From assembly GCA_017979445.1 (NCBI GenBank), contig CM030708.1, forward strand, positions 30,413,613 through 30,477,612: 64,000 nt of DNA, given 5' to 3'. The position numbers were made by a program, and so were the translations under genes. Each line of letters starts with the position of its first letter. Position 1 is the stretch's first letter. Below, piece by piece: positions 44,795 through 55,029 of the stretch. The notes beneath the pieces are model-generated. The model saw only the letters and a list, made by a program, of their open reading frames with translations. It searched no databases and was not told where the DNA came from. The DNA comes from Akebia trifoliata (taxonomy: Eukaryota > Streptophyta > Magnoliopsida > Ranunculales > Lardizabalaceae).

Positions 44795-45319
44795 TCAGTT
44801 CTCTGTTATCTGACCGCAATCTTCTATCACAACCGTAGATGAAGTTGTCCCGCCATCTGAACCCACATTCTCCATCGCCTTAACCACATTCTCACCATCC
44901 ACAACCTTACCAAACACCACATGTTTCCCGTCAAGCCATGATGTCTTCTGAGTGCATATAAAAAATTGTGAGCCATTTGTGTTGGGTCCAGCATTTGCCA
45001 TGGACAGTATACCGGGACCTGTGTGCTTCATCTTGAAGTTCTCATCCTCGAATTTCATCCCATAGATCGACTCCCCACCTGTTCCATTACCTTTTGTGAA
45101 ATCCCCACCTTGACACATGAAGTTTGGGATAATGCGGTGGAATGAAGAGCCCTTATAGTGCAAGGGCTTCCCAGATCTTCCAATTCCTTTCTCGCCTGTG
45201 CAGAGACACCTGAAGTTCTCTGCAGTTTTGGGGGTGACATCCTTGAACAGTTCCATTACAATTCGGCCAGCTTTCATCTTTCCAATAACTATGTCAAAGA
45301 AGACCTTTGGGTTCGACAT
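44795..45319 (-). CDS. Cyclophilin, cytosolic-type peptidyl-prolyl cis-trans isomerase
   Basis: Single coding exon of 174 residues. The start is the ATG at 45319 ([13 protein letters not shown]), which matches the family start; the GTG three codons earlier is not used. Cyclophilins catalyse proline isomerisation and bind cyclosporin A. Catalytic and drug-contact residues are present in [20 protein letters not shown] (Arg, Phe, Gln), then [18 protein letters not shown], and [12 protein letters not shown] with the key Trp and His. The plant-type insertion ([16 protein letters not shown]) near residues 45-60 is present. No signal or transit peptide, so cytosol and nucleus are expected. The coding part is intronless, which is normal for this plant group, so intron absence is not evidence of a retrocopy. 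A 5'UTR intron (47093 to about 45345) and a TATA box are inferred upstream. Confidence 0.95.
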   Translation of the reverse strand: MSNPKVFFDIVIGKMKAGRIVMELFKDVTPKTAENFRCLCTGEKGIGRSGKPLHYKGSSFHRIIPNFMCQGGDFTKGNGTGGESIYGMKFEDENFKMKHTGPGILSMANAGPNTNGSQFFICTQKTSWLDGKHVVFGKVVDGENVVKAMENVGSDGGTTSSTVVIEDCGQITEN

Positions 45320-45344
45320 GCTCTTCACTCTTGTCTAAGTCTAA

Positions 45345-47093
45345 TCCAATCAAAATTTGGGTTTCAGCAAAAGGGCCCAAAATACAACAAAGATAATTAG
45401 TACTTTTCTCACCCCAACATAGAACTTCTAAATTTAAAACCAAAACTCTTTTTCCACAAATAGGCTTATGGTTATAAATGACAGAATGATTGCAATCTCT
45501 TCTTTCTAACATAGAACAAGATAAATTACAACCAAAACTCAGGTTTTAGGCTTCCGCAAATTGGAAGAACTTCGGCAACTTTCTCTTAGTTTATCACCTA
45601 TTGGAGCTACTCCTACATTTTTTTTCCGTATGCATTTATCTTATATTTAAATAATCAAAAGTAATAAATAAATAAATAAAAAGACTAGTCAGATTACAAT
45701 CAGAACTTCGGTTTCAACAAATCAAACTGTGGTTTGAGAATATGGTTTTATGTTAAAATGGGAGAACTTTAGAAAATTCTTATTTGAATTTAGAATAAGT
45801 TTTTAAAAAATACTTGATAAAAATAAAAGAACTTGTACGATTACATCCAAAACTTGGATTCCACCAAAAGGAAACCCAGGTTTTGGAAAATGAGTTTCTG
45901 TTAAAATGGAAGATCTCAAACCAACTTCTTCCTCTAAATTTAGAACTTGTAAGAATAAAAAAAAAATACTAATTTAGAAGTAGCAAGAATGCAACCAAAA
46001 GCTTTTTTTCATTTATCTTTATTTGTTTGATAGGTAAAAAGTGGTTTCATTAATATAGAAAGAAAAAAAAAAAAAAAAACCTTCGGTTCCAGCAAATGGG
46101 TTCAGCCAAATGCAATAATGATAGAAACTTTATTTATAAATTAGAACTAGTAAAATTAGACCTTTTTCAAAACTCAGATTTGGGAAAATGGAATTTATTA
46201 TGGTAGAAAATTAGCCAAAAATTGAGCTATAAAGGAACAACCTTTATAGACAAACTCGGGCTTCTGCAAATGGATACTGATAAAATGGAAGAATGATTCG
46301 AACCTTTTCATCCAAATAAAGAATCAGTAAAATTCCAACACAAACAAGGGTTTTGGAGATTTTTTATAATGTAAGAATCTTAGGGTTTTCTTCATGCCAA
46401 ATCAGAACTAATAAAATTACAATCAACTCAGACCTCCACAAATGGTAGGTTCTGTTAATGTAGAAGAATGACAAACTTCTGCATCCCAATATAAAACATA
46501 ATAATTATAACCAAAGCTCAGATCTTGGTGAACTGGTTTTGGTTAAAATGACAGAATGTTTGCGATTTTCCCATTCCAGTGTAGAATACCAAAATTACAA
46601 CCAAACAATTTATGATTTAAGCAAATGGGTTTTGTTAAAGTTTTTAATTATTGTTGGCAATTTATTCACTACAAATTAATTTAAAAGAAAATACCGGATT
46701 TAGTATAAAAGAGCATTTCAAAATGCAAATTCTCTCTAATTACTTCTCATTTTTTCCTAATAGTTCGATCTGATTCACTAAAGGTTACCCATAAGTATTT
46801 GAAATCCATAAAGAATGCTATAAGAGAAATTAGAAATGTCAGTCTTTCTCTAGGAGATCCTCAGCAGTAAGAGTTTGAAAAAACCAACTTGAGGACATTA
46901 AGAGAAATACTAGTTATGATTTCGCACAGCTTTTGAGCTCAACAGGCTTGGATTAAAATGTCACCTGTAAGCCTTCGAATGTGCTATATATAAAAAATAA
47001 AATAAATATCATAAAAACAAGATTTTCTTATCCACAAATTGGAATCAATAATGGATTTAAAAATATTCAGAAAGGAGGAGATAATTCCATTAC
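45345..47093 (-). other. Inferred 5'UTR intron of the cyclophilin gene
   Basis: Transcript upstream of the coding exon appears split. On the minus strand a first exon ends ACTACAG|GTAATGG (donor at 47093-47092). Plausible acceptors lie just before the coding exon (for example GGATTAG near 45345). The exact acceptor is uncertain. Long leader introns are frequent in highly expressed plant genes and can raise expression; that is inference here. Confidence 0.5.
45350..46660 (-). repeat. Degenerate tandem-repeat array inside the leader intron
   Basis: About a dozen imperfect units of roughly 90-120 bp share three blocks in order (plus strand): 'agaactagtaaaattacaac', then 'ccaaaactcagg' with 'tt', then 'caaatggg' with 'ttttgttaaaatggaagaa'. 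Examples start near 45520, 45690, 45830, 45950, 46140, 46320, 46405, 46490 and 46580. The units have drifted far, so this is an old local amplification. It fills the inferred intron almost exactly and stops near both splice sites. Confidence 0.6.
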
Positions 47094-47164
47094 CTGTAGT
47101 TGAGGTTAATTCTTTGAGATGAATGGAAACGATTAGGGTTTTAAGGGGGCGACGAATTTATAGG
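47094..47164 (-). promoter_or_regulatory. TATA box and first noncoding exon of the cyclophilin gene
   Basis: CCTATAAATT (47164-47155, minus strand) is a good TATA box. About 30 bases on, AAACCCTAATCG begins a likely leader with an AAACCCTA telo-box, common in plant housekeeping promoters. The leader ends at the donor ACTACAG|GTAATGG. Further copies of 'aaaccctaa' lie upstream near 47190-47210. Confidence 0.55.
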
Positions 47165-47269
47165 CGCAGATGTGTCTGTTTGAGAGCTAGGGTTTAAGTT
47201 AGGGTTTTATCCTCGACAGACCCAATTACAATTTTCGGCACAGAAAAATCTGTGGTTTAAAAATTAGGA

Positions 47270-48180
47270 CGAGTCCGATCGGCTCGGGAGAGTTGGAACG
47301 GACTCGGGGTTGTGAATGAACAAGTTTTCCGATTTAGGCCCAACCCGAGCACAATCCGATTGATGGGCCAACTTAGGGTGAGTTATGTACAACATGAGTT
47401 GAGCTTGGGTTAAAATAACTCAATCTGACCTTATTTTTGGGCTGAGCTTGTTACGTAGGATGTTTTGTATTCTTATTTGGGCTCCAAGAAGTAGAATCAA
47501 AAGAGTCCTCCTTGGAAGCGGATTCAGAGTGGGCTCAGCTTGAGCCAGGGCTTCTCAACTGGGTCCATGCTGGGGTTTGAGACAACACCCGCGAGACGAT
47601 TTTTCAGGGTATATATGTATTCTTTTGGACAATGCTGCCTAGGATTGTTGATTTTGGGCAAGGAAAAATTTTATTTTGTTCTCGATTTTAATAGAAATCA
47701 CTAATGGATTAAAAAAAGGGATCCAATCCATGGACATTAACGCACTGTTGAACCACACAAACAACACACAAATCCTTGTTGTTGTGTGATTTCTCTTTTA
47801 TTTTGCTAATTTATTTTTTCATAGAGCTCGAGTTGAGGGATCAGGAAACTCGTCTCAACTTGAACCCAAGATTATAAAATAATTATAAATATTTTTATAT
47901 TAGTTATCTTGTATTAAATTAATTTAAATTATTTATTATTTAAGATATAAATTTGATTGTTAATCAAAACAAAATTAGGTTTGATCAATGAGTCCAACCT
48001 GCTTAAAACTTCCTAACTCAAGCTCACCCGAGTTTAGAAGCTCAAACTCTGATTTAGTTGAGCCCGGGTTAAGGGCTGTGCTACTTGCGTTGAACCTTGA
48101 TCCCTCCAACCCGTCCACCCTCCAACCTATCCATGTAGTGGCACTATTTTCCACTATGAATTATTTGCCTAAATGACTCA
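47270..48180. repeat. Dispersed repeat fragments
   Basis: Phrases such as 'gatgggccaacttagggtga', 'gagttgagcttgggttaaaa' and 'caagctcacccgagtttaga' recur at 21.8 kb and loosely near 36.1 and 54.2 kb. No boundaries or coding potential could be set. Confidence 0.35.
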
Positions 48181-48317
48181 TAAAGCATCACTCGCTCAAA
48201 TATCGAGTTGATTCGTTGGAGCATTTGAAAATTTGGCTTTTTTAAGAACTTGACTTGATCAAAACAATGTTTGGTGGCATATACCTTTTCTACCATTATG
48301 CAATGAAAAAAAACTTA

Positions 48318-48497
48318 ATCTTCTCTGGGAAAAGAAGTTTACGACCAATGACCCTTCTACCTCAACTTGACATTGCTCCATCAAGTTTTGGCCCATTGCT
48401 GCCTCTCTTGTATGAGTATGGGTTGTGTCTCAGTCCTAGTGCGGCTGATCATCCTCTCGGACCAATTATTAATCATCGTCTTGGTATCAAGTTACAA
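48318..48497 (-). pseudogene. Plastid 16S rRNA fragment (nuclear plastid DNA)
   Basis: Read on the minus strand, the segment matches plastid 16S rRNA from the 'ACCAAGRCGATGATYARTA' region through GGTCCGAGAGGATGATCAGC, GGACTGAGACAC and GGCAGCA, then GGAGCAATG, AGGTAGAAGG and AACTTCTTTTCC with GAGAAGA. About 16 bases after GGCAGCA are deleted and many positions show C-to-T/G-to-A change, typical of old methylated organelle inserts in nuclear DNA. It is not a functional rRNA gene. A mitochondrial 18S origin fits less well because the AGGTAGAAGG...CTTCTTTTCC part is plastid-like. Confidence 0.8.
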
Positions 48498-48527
48498 ATA
48501 TCTAATATATTCATACCTAACAATTTT

Positions 48528-48625
48528 TCACAAAGTGGTGAAGAAATATATAACTTGTACAAATCTTTCCATTTTTCAATTCGATCCAATCCATTCATTC
48601 GTAGAGCTATTGACTCGTTGCAAAC
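48528..48625 (+). pseudogene. Probable plastid ycf2 fragment (nuclear plastid DNA)
   Basis: The plus-strand frame reads [20 protein letters not shown], closely resembling a conserved Ycf2 segment (…HF.IRSNPFVRRAIYS…). The nucleotide match breaks off near 48625. It lies about 30 bases from the 16S relic. In plastomes ycf2 and rrn16 are several kilobases apart and on the same strand, whereas here they point in opposite directions, so the insert is a joined or rearranged one. Confidence 0.6.
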
Positions 48626-48704
48626 ATTTGATGTTTTCTAATCGATTGGATCTTTGCATTTTCCCTCACAAACCAGAACAATAGGTAAAAAAAAATTCAT
48701 TAAC

Positions 48705-49355
48705 GGTATGTTTGATTGCACATGGAAAATATAGTGGAAAATGACATTTTTCAAATGTTTGATTGCACATGAAAATGAAAATTCATTTTCCACCTCAATC
48801 AAAAAGTCCACCAAAACATGGATTTCACTTTCCCACTCATATGGGTGGGAAAGTGAAATCCACCCAATTTTTCCATATCCAATTCTTCCTCACTCATATC
48901 TTCTTCTTCCCTATCACCACCATCACACTAACTTCGCAATCGCCGTCATCACCATCTTCGGCCACATTCTCTCTCTCTCTCATCTTCTTCTTCTTCTTCT
49001 TTTTCTTCTTTTTCTCCTTCTCCATCCCCCATCTCCTCCGTCGTCGCCGCCACCACATTTTCCCCTCATCTTCCTCATCATCTTCTTCTTCACTTACCTC
49101 CGTCGCTACTGCCACCGCCACCACCACATCCTCCCCCCTCCCTTTTCCTCCTCCTCTTCTTCTTCCTCTCCCCCTCCTCCTCCTCTCCTTCTTCTTCTTC
49201 TTTTTTTTCCTCATATAATTTTTCTATGATTTTATTGAAGTACAATCAAACAATAGAATTTGATTTTCCAACCCTACTTATTTTCCACCACTATTTTTTC
49301 ATGGGTTTCAAATTCCATAGAAAGTCACTTTCCATGCAATCAAACATATCATAAA
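48705..49355. mobile_element. MITE with TATGTTTGATTGCA ends and pyrimidine-rich interior
   Basis: The left end TATGTTTGATTGCA(CA)TGGAAAAT (48708) is mirrored at 49330-49352 (CTTTCCATGCAATCAAACATA). Inner inverted pieces ('tttcactttcccactcat' and 'gtgggaaagtgaaatcc') lie near 48825-48860. The middle (48960-49210) is an almost pure TTC/CTC/CCT low-complexity tract that gives long but meaningless frames in several registers. Confidence 0.65.
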
Positions 49356-50114
49356 TTCAATTAGGTGAAATGTACTTTAATACAATGGATAAAAGTCATC
49401 AACCAAGTCAATTTTCATCAATGAAGGAGGTTCATGAGTCAAATTTGAGTTGTAAGATAATTAAGTATTGAGGAGGATGCCAATGGGATCCCCTATGTGA
49501 AATTGTAATTCTTTTTTTATATATCTTTTCTATATATTTTGGTCTAGCGGTTCACCTCAACCCTTAGATTACTCTTAAAAAAAAAAAAAGACTCACCATG
49601 GTAAGGAAGAATCAGGCTATATTTAACTTTGTTAGTTGTACATAGGTTTCTTCTATTCCGTTTTGATTTTGATCCTAACATGTAGATTATTGTGGTCATG
49701 AATTTCACAACGGGGATTATTTGTGTAATAAGATTAAAACATAAGTACATAACTTCGACCTAGGTTTTTTTTTTTTTTTTTTTTTTTCATTTTGATAACA
49801 AATCCGAAATAAGGAAGAGACGAAAAGGGAATCCCTTTGTAACTTTTATTTGTTATGGTGAAGTCCTTATTCAAATGATGTTTTTGGATTTCTTCCTTAA
49901 AACACATTTTCAACTTTCCTAAGACTCCAATGTTATTGGTGAGATTTGAAGGTTGAAGAACATAAGATGCTGAGGTTGAAGGGTAAAAGTATTTACGTTT
50001 TTCAATGTCTAGTCAATTAATCATCATTTTATTTATCAATTTATTGATCTCTTACTCAGTGATTAAAAAAAAAAAAAAAACAATTTACAACACTTTTCAG
50101 GCAAACCTTGGGGG

Positions 50115-50231
50115 TGATAAATTTGGGGGTCCAACTCAAAACCAATTGACCATGAGTAAAGAGGCCCGGGAGTTTCTAAGGAGAAAGATAAGGAAATGAG
50201 TGTTGCACGTGACACTAAACTTAAAAGGGGT
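50115..50231 (-). repeat. Solo LTR-like unit of the second TRIM family
   Basis: The unit TGATAAATTTGGGGGTCCAA onward to 'aggaaatgagtgttgcacgt' matches the LTR-like unit at 31913-32024 along its length. No partner LTR, PBS or PPT is seen nearby, so a solo LTR or truncated copy is likely. The neighbourhood 49.4-51.1 kb otherwise shows A/T runs and no gene. Confidence 0.5.
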
Positions 50232-50749
50232 GTTAGAAATGAATTTCTTATGAAAAATTATTGATATTTCTATCTAAAAATATTTTATTCAACTTCTCCA
50301 AAGATCATATCCTATTCATGAGGTTGAAGAGGAGGGTAAAATGCCCAACAGGTTTAACATAACCAGTTTTGCAGGAAAAAAAAAAAAAAAAAAGGTCAAG
50401 GAATTTTTTACTAAAGGTTGAAGATGAGAGCATTTATGTCATTTTTATTAGTTGATCAAACAAGACTAAGGTCAAGGGTATATGAAAAACAGGGGTATCT
50501 CAAATATTCACCAAAAAGTTGAGGAGTTTAATTTTTTTTTTTTTTTTAATTGACAATTGTACCCTCTGCGAATGTCTTACATAGGTACAAAAGAGTCAAA
50601 AACACGACAAAAGATAAGACAACATGAATCAAACACGTAGCACTTGGCGGTTGAAAGAAAGAAAATAGATAACGAGTGGCCGTCATCGTCATTAAGAGTT
50701 ACGTTTAACTAAGACTAACGTCGATTGATTGATGCAGTGCGATCTTCGG

Positions 50750-50896
50750 TCAAATACCAGCGGTATTGCTGCTGGTATTGCATCCGAGTGCGGACCAGGT
50801 TTTGCCGTCGTTACTGCCGTTAAGATAGACTTCATTGGCAATATCTTGATTGTTTTCAATCTTGTAGACATCCTTGAATTTACTTAGGCTTCTTAA
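50750..50896 (-). other. Short coding-like patch of unknown origin
   Basis: A patch richer in G+C than its surroundings reads on the minus strand LRSLSKFKDVYKIENN then QDIANEVYLNGSNDGKTWSA and LGCNTSSNTAGI, then stops. It looks protein-like but no family was recognised, no start or partner exon is visible, and it may be an exon relic or chance. Confidence 0.2.
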
Positions 50897-51149
50897 ATTC
50901 AATTACATATTTATATAGTGTAAAACAATCCTAATATATATTAAAAATCATAAATTTAATGAGAAAAACAATCTCCTTGTTAAACTTATTATCTAGAATA
51001 ATTAGGAGAATTCCAAATAACAAAATCTTATTTATCTTTTGAAATCGAGGTTACGAGTACATTTGACTAATCATTCCTCTCCCCCCACGCACCAAGTCAT
51101 TTTTGGGACAAATTTGTGAGGGTGGTGCTTAATGGGGGATCCAAACTCA

Positions 51150-51378
51150 AGCATGATTTTTAAACTCGATTTCGCATTTTGTTTCGTCCAACCACAATAT
51201 CAAGTCGTCTCGAACGAGTTTTTCGATATGTTTGAGATTTCTCGTAAGTCAAATAAAAAAAAATATACGTGAGTCATAAATCTCAATCAAAAAATGATTT
51301 GTAAGTTAATCTCGTTCAACTCTGATACCAAATTAACTTGGGCGATACGTTTCGATCTCAAACAAGTTTAAAAACGAT
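51150..51378. mobile_element. MITE-like element related to 14.1-14.3 kb
   Basis: Ends 'catgatttttaaactcg' and the inverse 'caagtttaaaaacgatg' enclose GTTTCGTC/CGTCTCGAACGAG motifs. The end type and interior motifs match the element at 14128-14345. Confidence 0.5.
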
Positions 51379-51664
51379 GAACTCCAGACATCTACTTTGT
51401 AATGTGTGGTTAAAGATGACAGGCTTTGGGGGGGGAATCAACTAGAGATTGAAGACAAAGACTTTTACGCATTTTTTTTTTCTTGATTTTTTTTTTTTTT
51501 TTAATAGGTACATTTAAGCCATTTATATTAGTCTCTAAGAGAAAACCTGGGTCAAAGGGTATGCTATCAGTTTGTAAACATAGGGTGTATCTATAATATC
51601 AACCAAATTTTGGAGGGGTGTCTAAATCACCCATTATTTAAGACCGAAGCCAGGCCATATGACT

Positions 51665-51695
51665 TTGACCACTATTTCCTTTTTGAGTTTTGACT
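51665..51695 (+). promoter_or_regulatory. Two W-box motifs upstream of the small gene
   Basis: TTGACC (51665-51670) and TTGACT (51690-51695) lie about 75-100 bases before the TATA box. They fit the WRKY-binding W-box TTGAC[C/T], so pathogen- or stress-linked control is possible. Two AAACCCTAG telo-box-like motifs follow near 51708 and 51728. Confidence 0.4.
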
Positions 51696-51764
51696 GAATC
51701 TGAAACCCTAGAAAATCACACAATCTGAAACCCTAGAACGTGTGCACCACACGCACAGAAAACC

Positions 51765-51774
51765 TCTATAAAAA
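51765..51774 (+). promoter_or_regulatory. TATA box of the small Ser-rich protein gene
   Basis: CTATAAAAAC lies about 140 bases upstream of the ATG at 51909. This predicts transcription start near 51800 and a 5' UTR of about 110 bases rich in C and A. Confidence 0.65.
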
Positions 51775-51908
51775 CGCCAACCATTCCAACCACTCACATT
51801 CACACAATCCTCATCTCAAATACTTATTGATTCTCGTTCCTCTCAAAATATTATCTTCTCCATCATCCTTCAACTTCAATCAGATCCATTGATCTACAGA
51901 TCTTAGTC

Positions 51909-52289
51909 ATGGCCGATGTACAGGAAAGAAACCCCACCACTGGAAACCACCGTAAATCTCCAAGCAGACTCCAGAAGCGAGCACCAGCGTCGATACAGGT
52001 GAAACCTGCCTCGAGTTTCGCGTCTGATTGGAAGGTTGCGATTCCTCTTCTATCACCGTTGGTTTTATCACCAGTATCACCTCCAAAGTTTGGAGATCGG
52101 ACGGTTGAAGAGCCATCATTATCATTTTCATCGTCTTCGTCTTCGTCATCGTCATCTTCATCTAGGGAGGAAACACGGCGTGACCGTCCGATCGAGAAGC
52201 CAAGTTTTAACACGTGGCAACATCCCGGATCTCCATTTCATTACGAGCCAGTTACGTTCGTGCCCTCTTTTGTACCAAAGTGTAGATAA
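51909..52289 (+). CDS. Small Ser-rich protein of unknown function (126 aa)
   Basis: An intronless frame of 126 codons starts in a good plant context (GTCATGGCC). I do not recognise a named family. The protein has a basic N-terminal third (RKSPSRLQKRAPAS), a conserved-looking middle (FASDWKVAIPLLSPL), a run of about fourteen consecutive Ser encoded by varied TCN/AGC codons (about 73-86), an Arg-rich piece (REETRRDRP) and an aromatic C-terminus (FNTWQHPGSPFHYEP). It has no signal peptide or TM segment. A TATA box and two W-boxes upstream, the Kozak context and non-random composition outside the Ser run support a real gene. Overlapping frames in two other registers are shadows of the same Ser-coding tract. 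Confidence 0.75.
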   Translation: MADVQERNPTTGNHRKSPSRLQKRAPASIQVKPASSFASDWKVAIPLLSPLVLSPVSPPKFGDRTVEEPSLSFSSSSSSSSSSSSREETRRDRPIEKPSFNTWQHPGSPFHYEPVTFVPSFVPKCR

Positions 52290-52299
52290 ATAGCTTAGA

Positions 52300-54480
52300 T
52301 CGTAGATGAGATGTATGTTTCAACGGTTGTTGATGAAATTGAGAAATGATTTGGTATTTGTACACACATTATTATCGTGCAACCATCCAATGACCCCTTT
52401 TTTCATTTTCATTGGTGATGTTGCATTTCATATACCATATCTTGAAATTAATGTCTTGTATTTTTATTTTTAATTTGTTATCATAAGGTCAATAAGCATT
52501 ATTATATGTCCAAATCTACAAATGTTGGAACCAATTCAATTGATTTTCTTTTATTTGAAAGTTATATAAAAATAAAATCAAAAGAAAAGAACTTAGATCC
52601 CAAATAACTAAATTCAAGTTTGAAAAATAATTTTGATTTTTGAAATACAGTTCCCAAATAACCATATACATCAAACAGAACTTTTATTTCACTACTTTGA
52701 AAGCATAATATATTTTTAAAATTTTAATGTAAGATTGCGAAAGTTTGTAAAAGAAATTAATTTACTCGAAAAATGATTTACTCCCTTGGAAGGGAAAATC
52801 CTCTCCCATCTTATTTCCCAAGAAAATGATATTCTCTTCAGGATGTGAGAAAAAAAAAAATATTTATGATTATACATATCTCGAGACTAATGACTTATGT
52901 TTCTCCTGGTGATTTTTTTCAAAATATTTATTTTTTTAAGAAAATGTACCCTCCAATCATACACACCTTTAGAATCAAAATAAATATAAATAATTAAAGT
53001 TGATTCAAAGTCTATTGGTAGAAATCAAAACAACTACGATTGACTATTATATAATAGTGTTAAGATGTTAACTTTCAATTTAAGATGATCATGGACTTTT
53101 CTTTTCTCGATCCTTTTTTCTTATTTTTTAAATATTTTAATTTAATACAACAAAAATATATCTAATTTTAGGTGAGAAATCGATTGGTCAAGAATCATAC
53201 ATATCTTTTCAGAGCTTTTATTATTATAATTATTATTTTTTTTATTCCTTTTTTTAACTATTATTTAGCTGTTAAAGCTGACACCGTCTTTTCGTACATT
53301 TTGTTGATAATTTCCTGAGAAATTCAATTTGTTTAATCCTAAATCATGTTTCATCGTCAGTACTTAGTACTGATCCCTATGAAAGCTATGTTTTTCCGCC
53401 TAAACAATCTGAGCCGTACGTTTGATAGATATGACTTTAACGAAAAGTGTTGTAAGTTAGGTGGCCAATTCTATAAAGATTTCTTACTTTTTTAGGTTTG
53501 CTAGTTGGGTCTGGACTGGAGGGAACCCACCACAGCCTGTAAATTAGTTACGTCTAGTACCATTTCTGCCCTAATATCTGGATATGAAAAGCATCTTTTC
53601 TTCTAGACCTTCACATAAAGACCCTATGTTTAATTCTATATATTATTATTTATTTGACCATCTTTTTCTCAATTTAATGGTAACTTTTAGAACCACATAT
53701 TCCTAAATCAATCTAAATTATTCTCACCGACTAACTGCTAAATTTTTAAGAAAAAAATGCAAGAATTTTTGTTCAATCGATCTCTAATTTTTTAATGTTG
53801 CCATGATTGTGACGATGATTTAATGGGGATTTTGTCTCCGTTAATTTTGATGATCAATTATCTCAAAGTTCAAATCACAAAAAAATTTGGATTTCATAAT
53901 ATGTGAATATAAAGATTGAGTAATTGTTTAGGTATTGTTTTTATGGACCACATGTGGGTGAACCAATCTATAACACATCGTGCGATGTTTTGTCATTGTT
54001 TGAACTTTATTTTGTCGTCACTATGACAATATTATACTAAGTGAGTTCGGTGACACCTTTTTTTTTTTTTTCTAGACTTGAAATAATTTAAAATAATCAT
54101 ACTTTTTTTATCTAAGCTTTAAACAAGTAATACAAATTTTAAACCCTACAATGGAAGTTGTAGAATCTAAACAATCTAATGTGCTTCAACTCAATTAGAT
54201 TCTCAATGGGTAGGTTTGGGTCGAGCTTGTTGAGTCATAAATTGGTCTTAAAGAGTTGGCTTGCACCTTAGACCAATTCTATATGCTTCCTATCCGACTT
54301 AGGTTGGCTAAGGCCACGCCCAATATTAACGGTCTCAGGTTGATTTTTTTGATTTTATAAAAAAAATTATATTGATGCACCTTTCAAAGTCGGGTGATAT
54401 TACTTGTTACTTAAATGGGATTCTAATCTCCATCTTATTTGAAAAAATAATATTATATTGACTCAAAGAAAAAGAAAAAA
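52300..54480. other. Intergenic AT-rich stretch, no gene seen
   Basis: No coding exon, RNA gene or bounded element could be supported. The start of this stretch probably includes the 3' UTR of the 126-codon gene. A and T runs are frequent (for example 54058-54073). Confidence 0.5.
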
Positions 54481-54489
54481 AAAAAAAAA

Positions 54490-54602
54490 GGATTCTTAGA
54501 CACACTCAAATGACATGAAATGCGCATAAAACCATAGGTTTTTCCTTGTGTATCTCGAGGAAACTATGGTTTTATGCACAATCCATGTCAATTGAGTATC
54601 TT
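54490..54602. mobile_element. Foldback of the apical-core family
   Basis: The left arm 'cactcaaatgacatgaaatg' then 'cgcataaaaccatag' is mirrored by 'ctatggttttatgcacaatc' then 'catgtcaattgagt'. The apex reads CTTGTGTATCTCGAG (54545-54559), the inverse of the shared core. Confidence 0.7.
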
Positions 54603-54779
54603 ATTATTATTATTATTTTTTATAGTCAATTTAGCACGACCCTAATTGAAAGATGGTTTAGATGAGAGTAAACTTGTTATAATTTTTTTTCTTGTTAAAA
54701 GAAAATCATACATTTAACTTTATATAATATATGTATACTTGAATTCATTCGGGCTTAAGAAACAAACATCTCCTCTAGG

Positions 54780-55025
54780 AGTTAAGAGTGTAAAAGAGAA
54801 AAAGTAATAAAATTATAGAGGTATTATTAAAAAATCTTTGAGGTCAATGAGGGTAAAAGTGGAAAGATAATAAAGTTAGACATGTATTTTTTTAAAGGAA
54901 GGGGATGGGTAGGAGGAGAGTAAATAAAATAAAGTTGAACGGGGAGAAAAACAATAGTGGTGTCACTGTAGTTAGGTGAGATGTCTATCTTTCACAAGTA
55001 GGCCTCATCATTGCGTTTTATTATA
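54780..55025. repeat. GA-rich degenerate minisatellite, second locus
   Basis: Units 'gagaaaaagtaataaaatta', 'gtggaaagataataaagtta' and 'gagagtaaataaaataaagt' follow the same pattern as at 19819-20110. The array ends in the same 'ttttattatatagat' sequence. Units also occur at 56630-56830, after 'ttatataatactagagtttg'. Confidence 0.5.
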
Positions 55026-55029
55026 TAGA

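Noticed and set aside
45320..45328. GTG start three codons upstream for cyclophilin
   Set aside because: The family begins MSNPKVFFD at the ATG 45319; the upstream codons have no counterpart and need a non-ATG start.
48318..48497. A functional 16S or mitochondrial 18S rRNA gene
   Set aside because: The segment is about 180 bp, carries a deletion at a universally conserved block and many substitutions; it is a nuclear relic.
48741..49229. Long overlapping frames on both strands (Ser/Pro/Phe- or Lys/Arg/Glu-rich)
   Set aside because: They read through a TTC/CTC/CCT low-complexity tract inside a MITE; three registers are open at once, so composition and not selection explains them.
49538..49575. 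A tRNA-like head 'tggtctagcgg' followed by an A-run as a SINE
   Set aside because: Only about 45 bases with no B-box and no target duplication; too little to support.
51907..52293. Overlapping frames in other registers and on the minus strand across the small gene
   Set aside because: They are shadows of the Ser-coding TCN/TCA tract; only the 51909 frame has a promoter, a good start context and non-repetitive ends.
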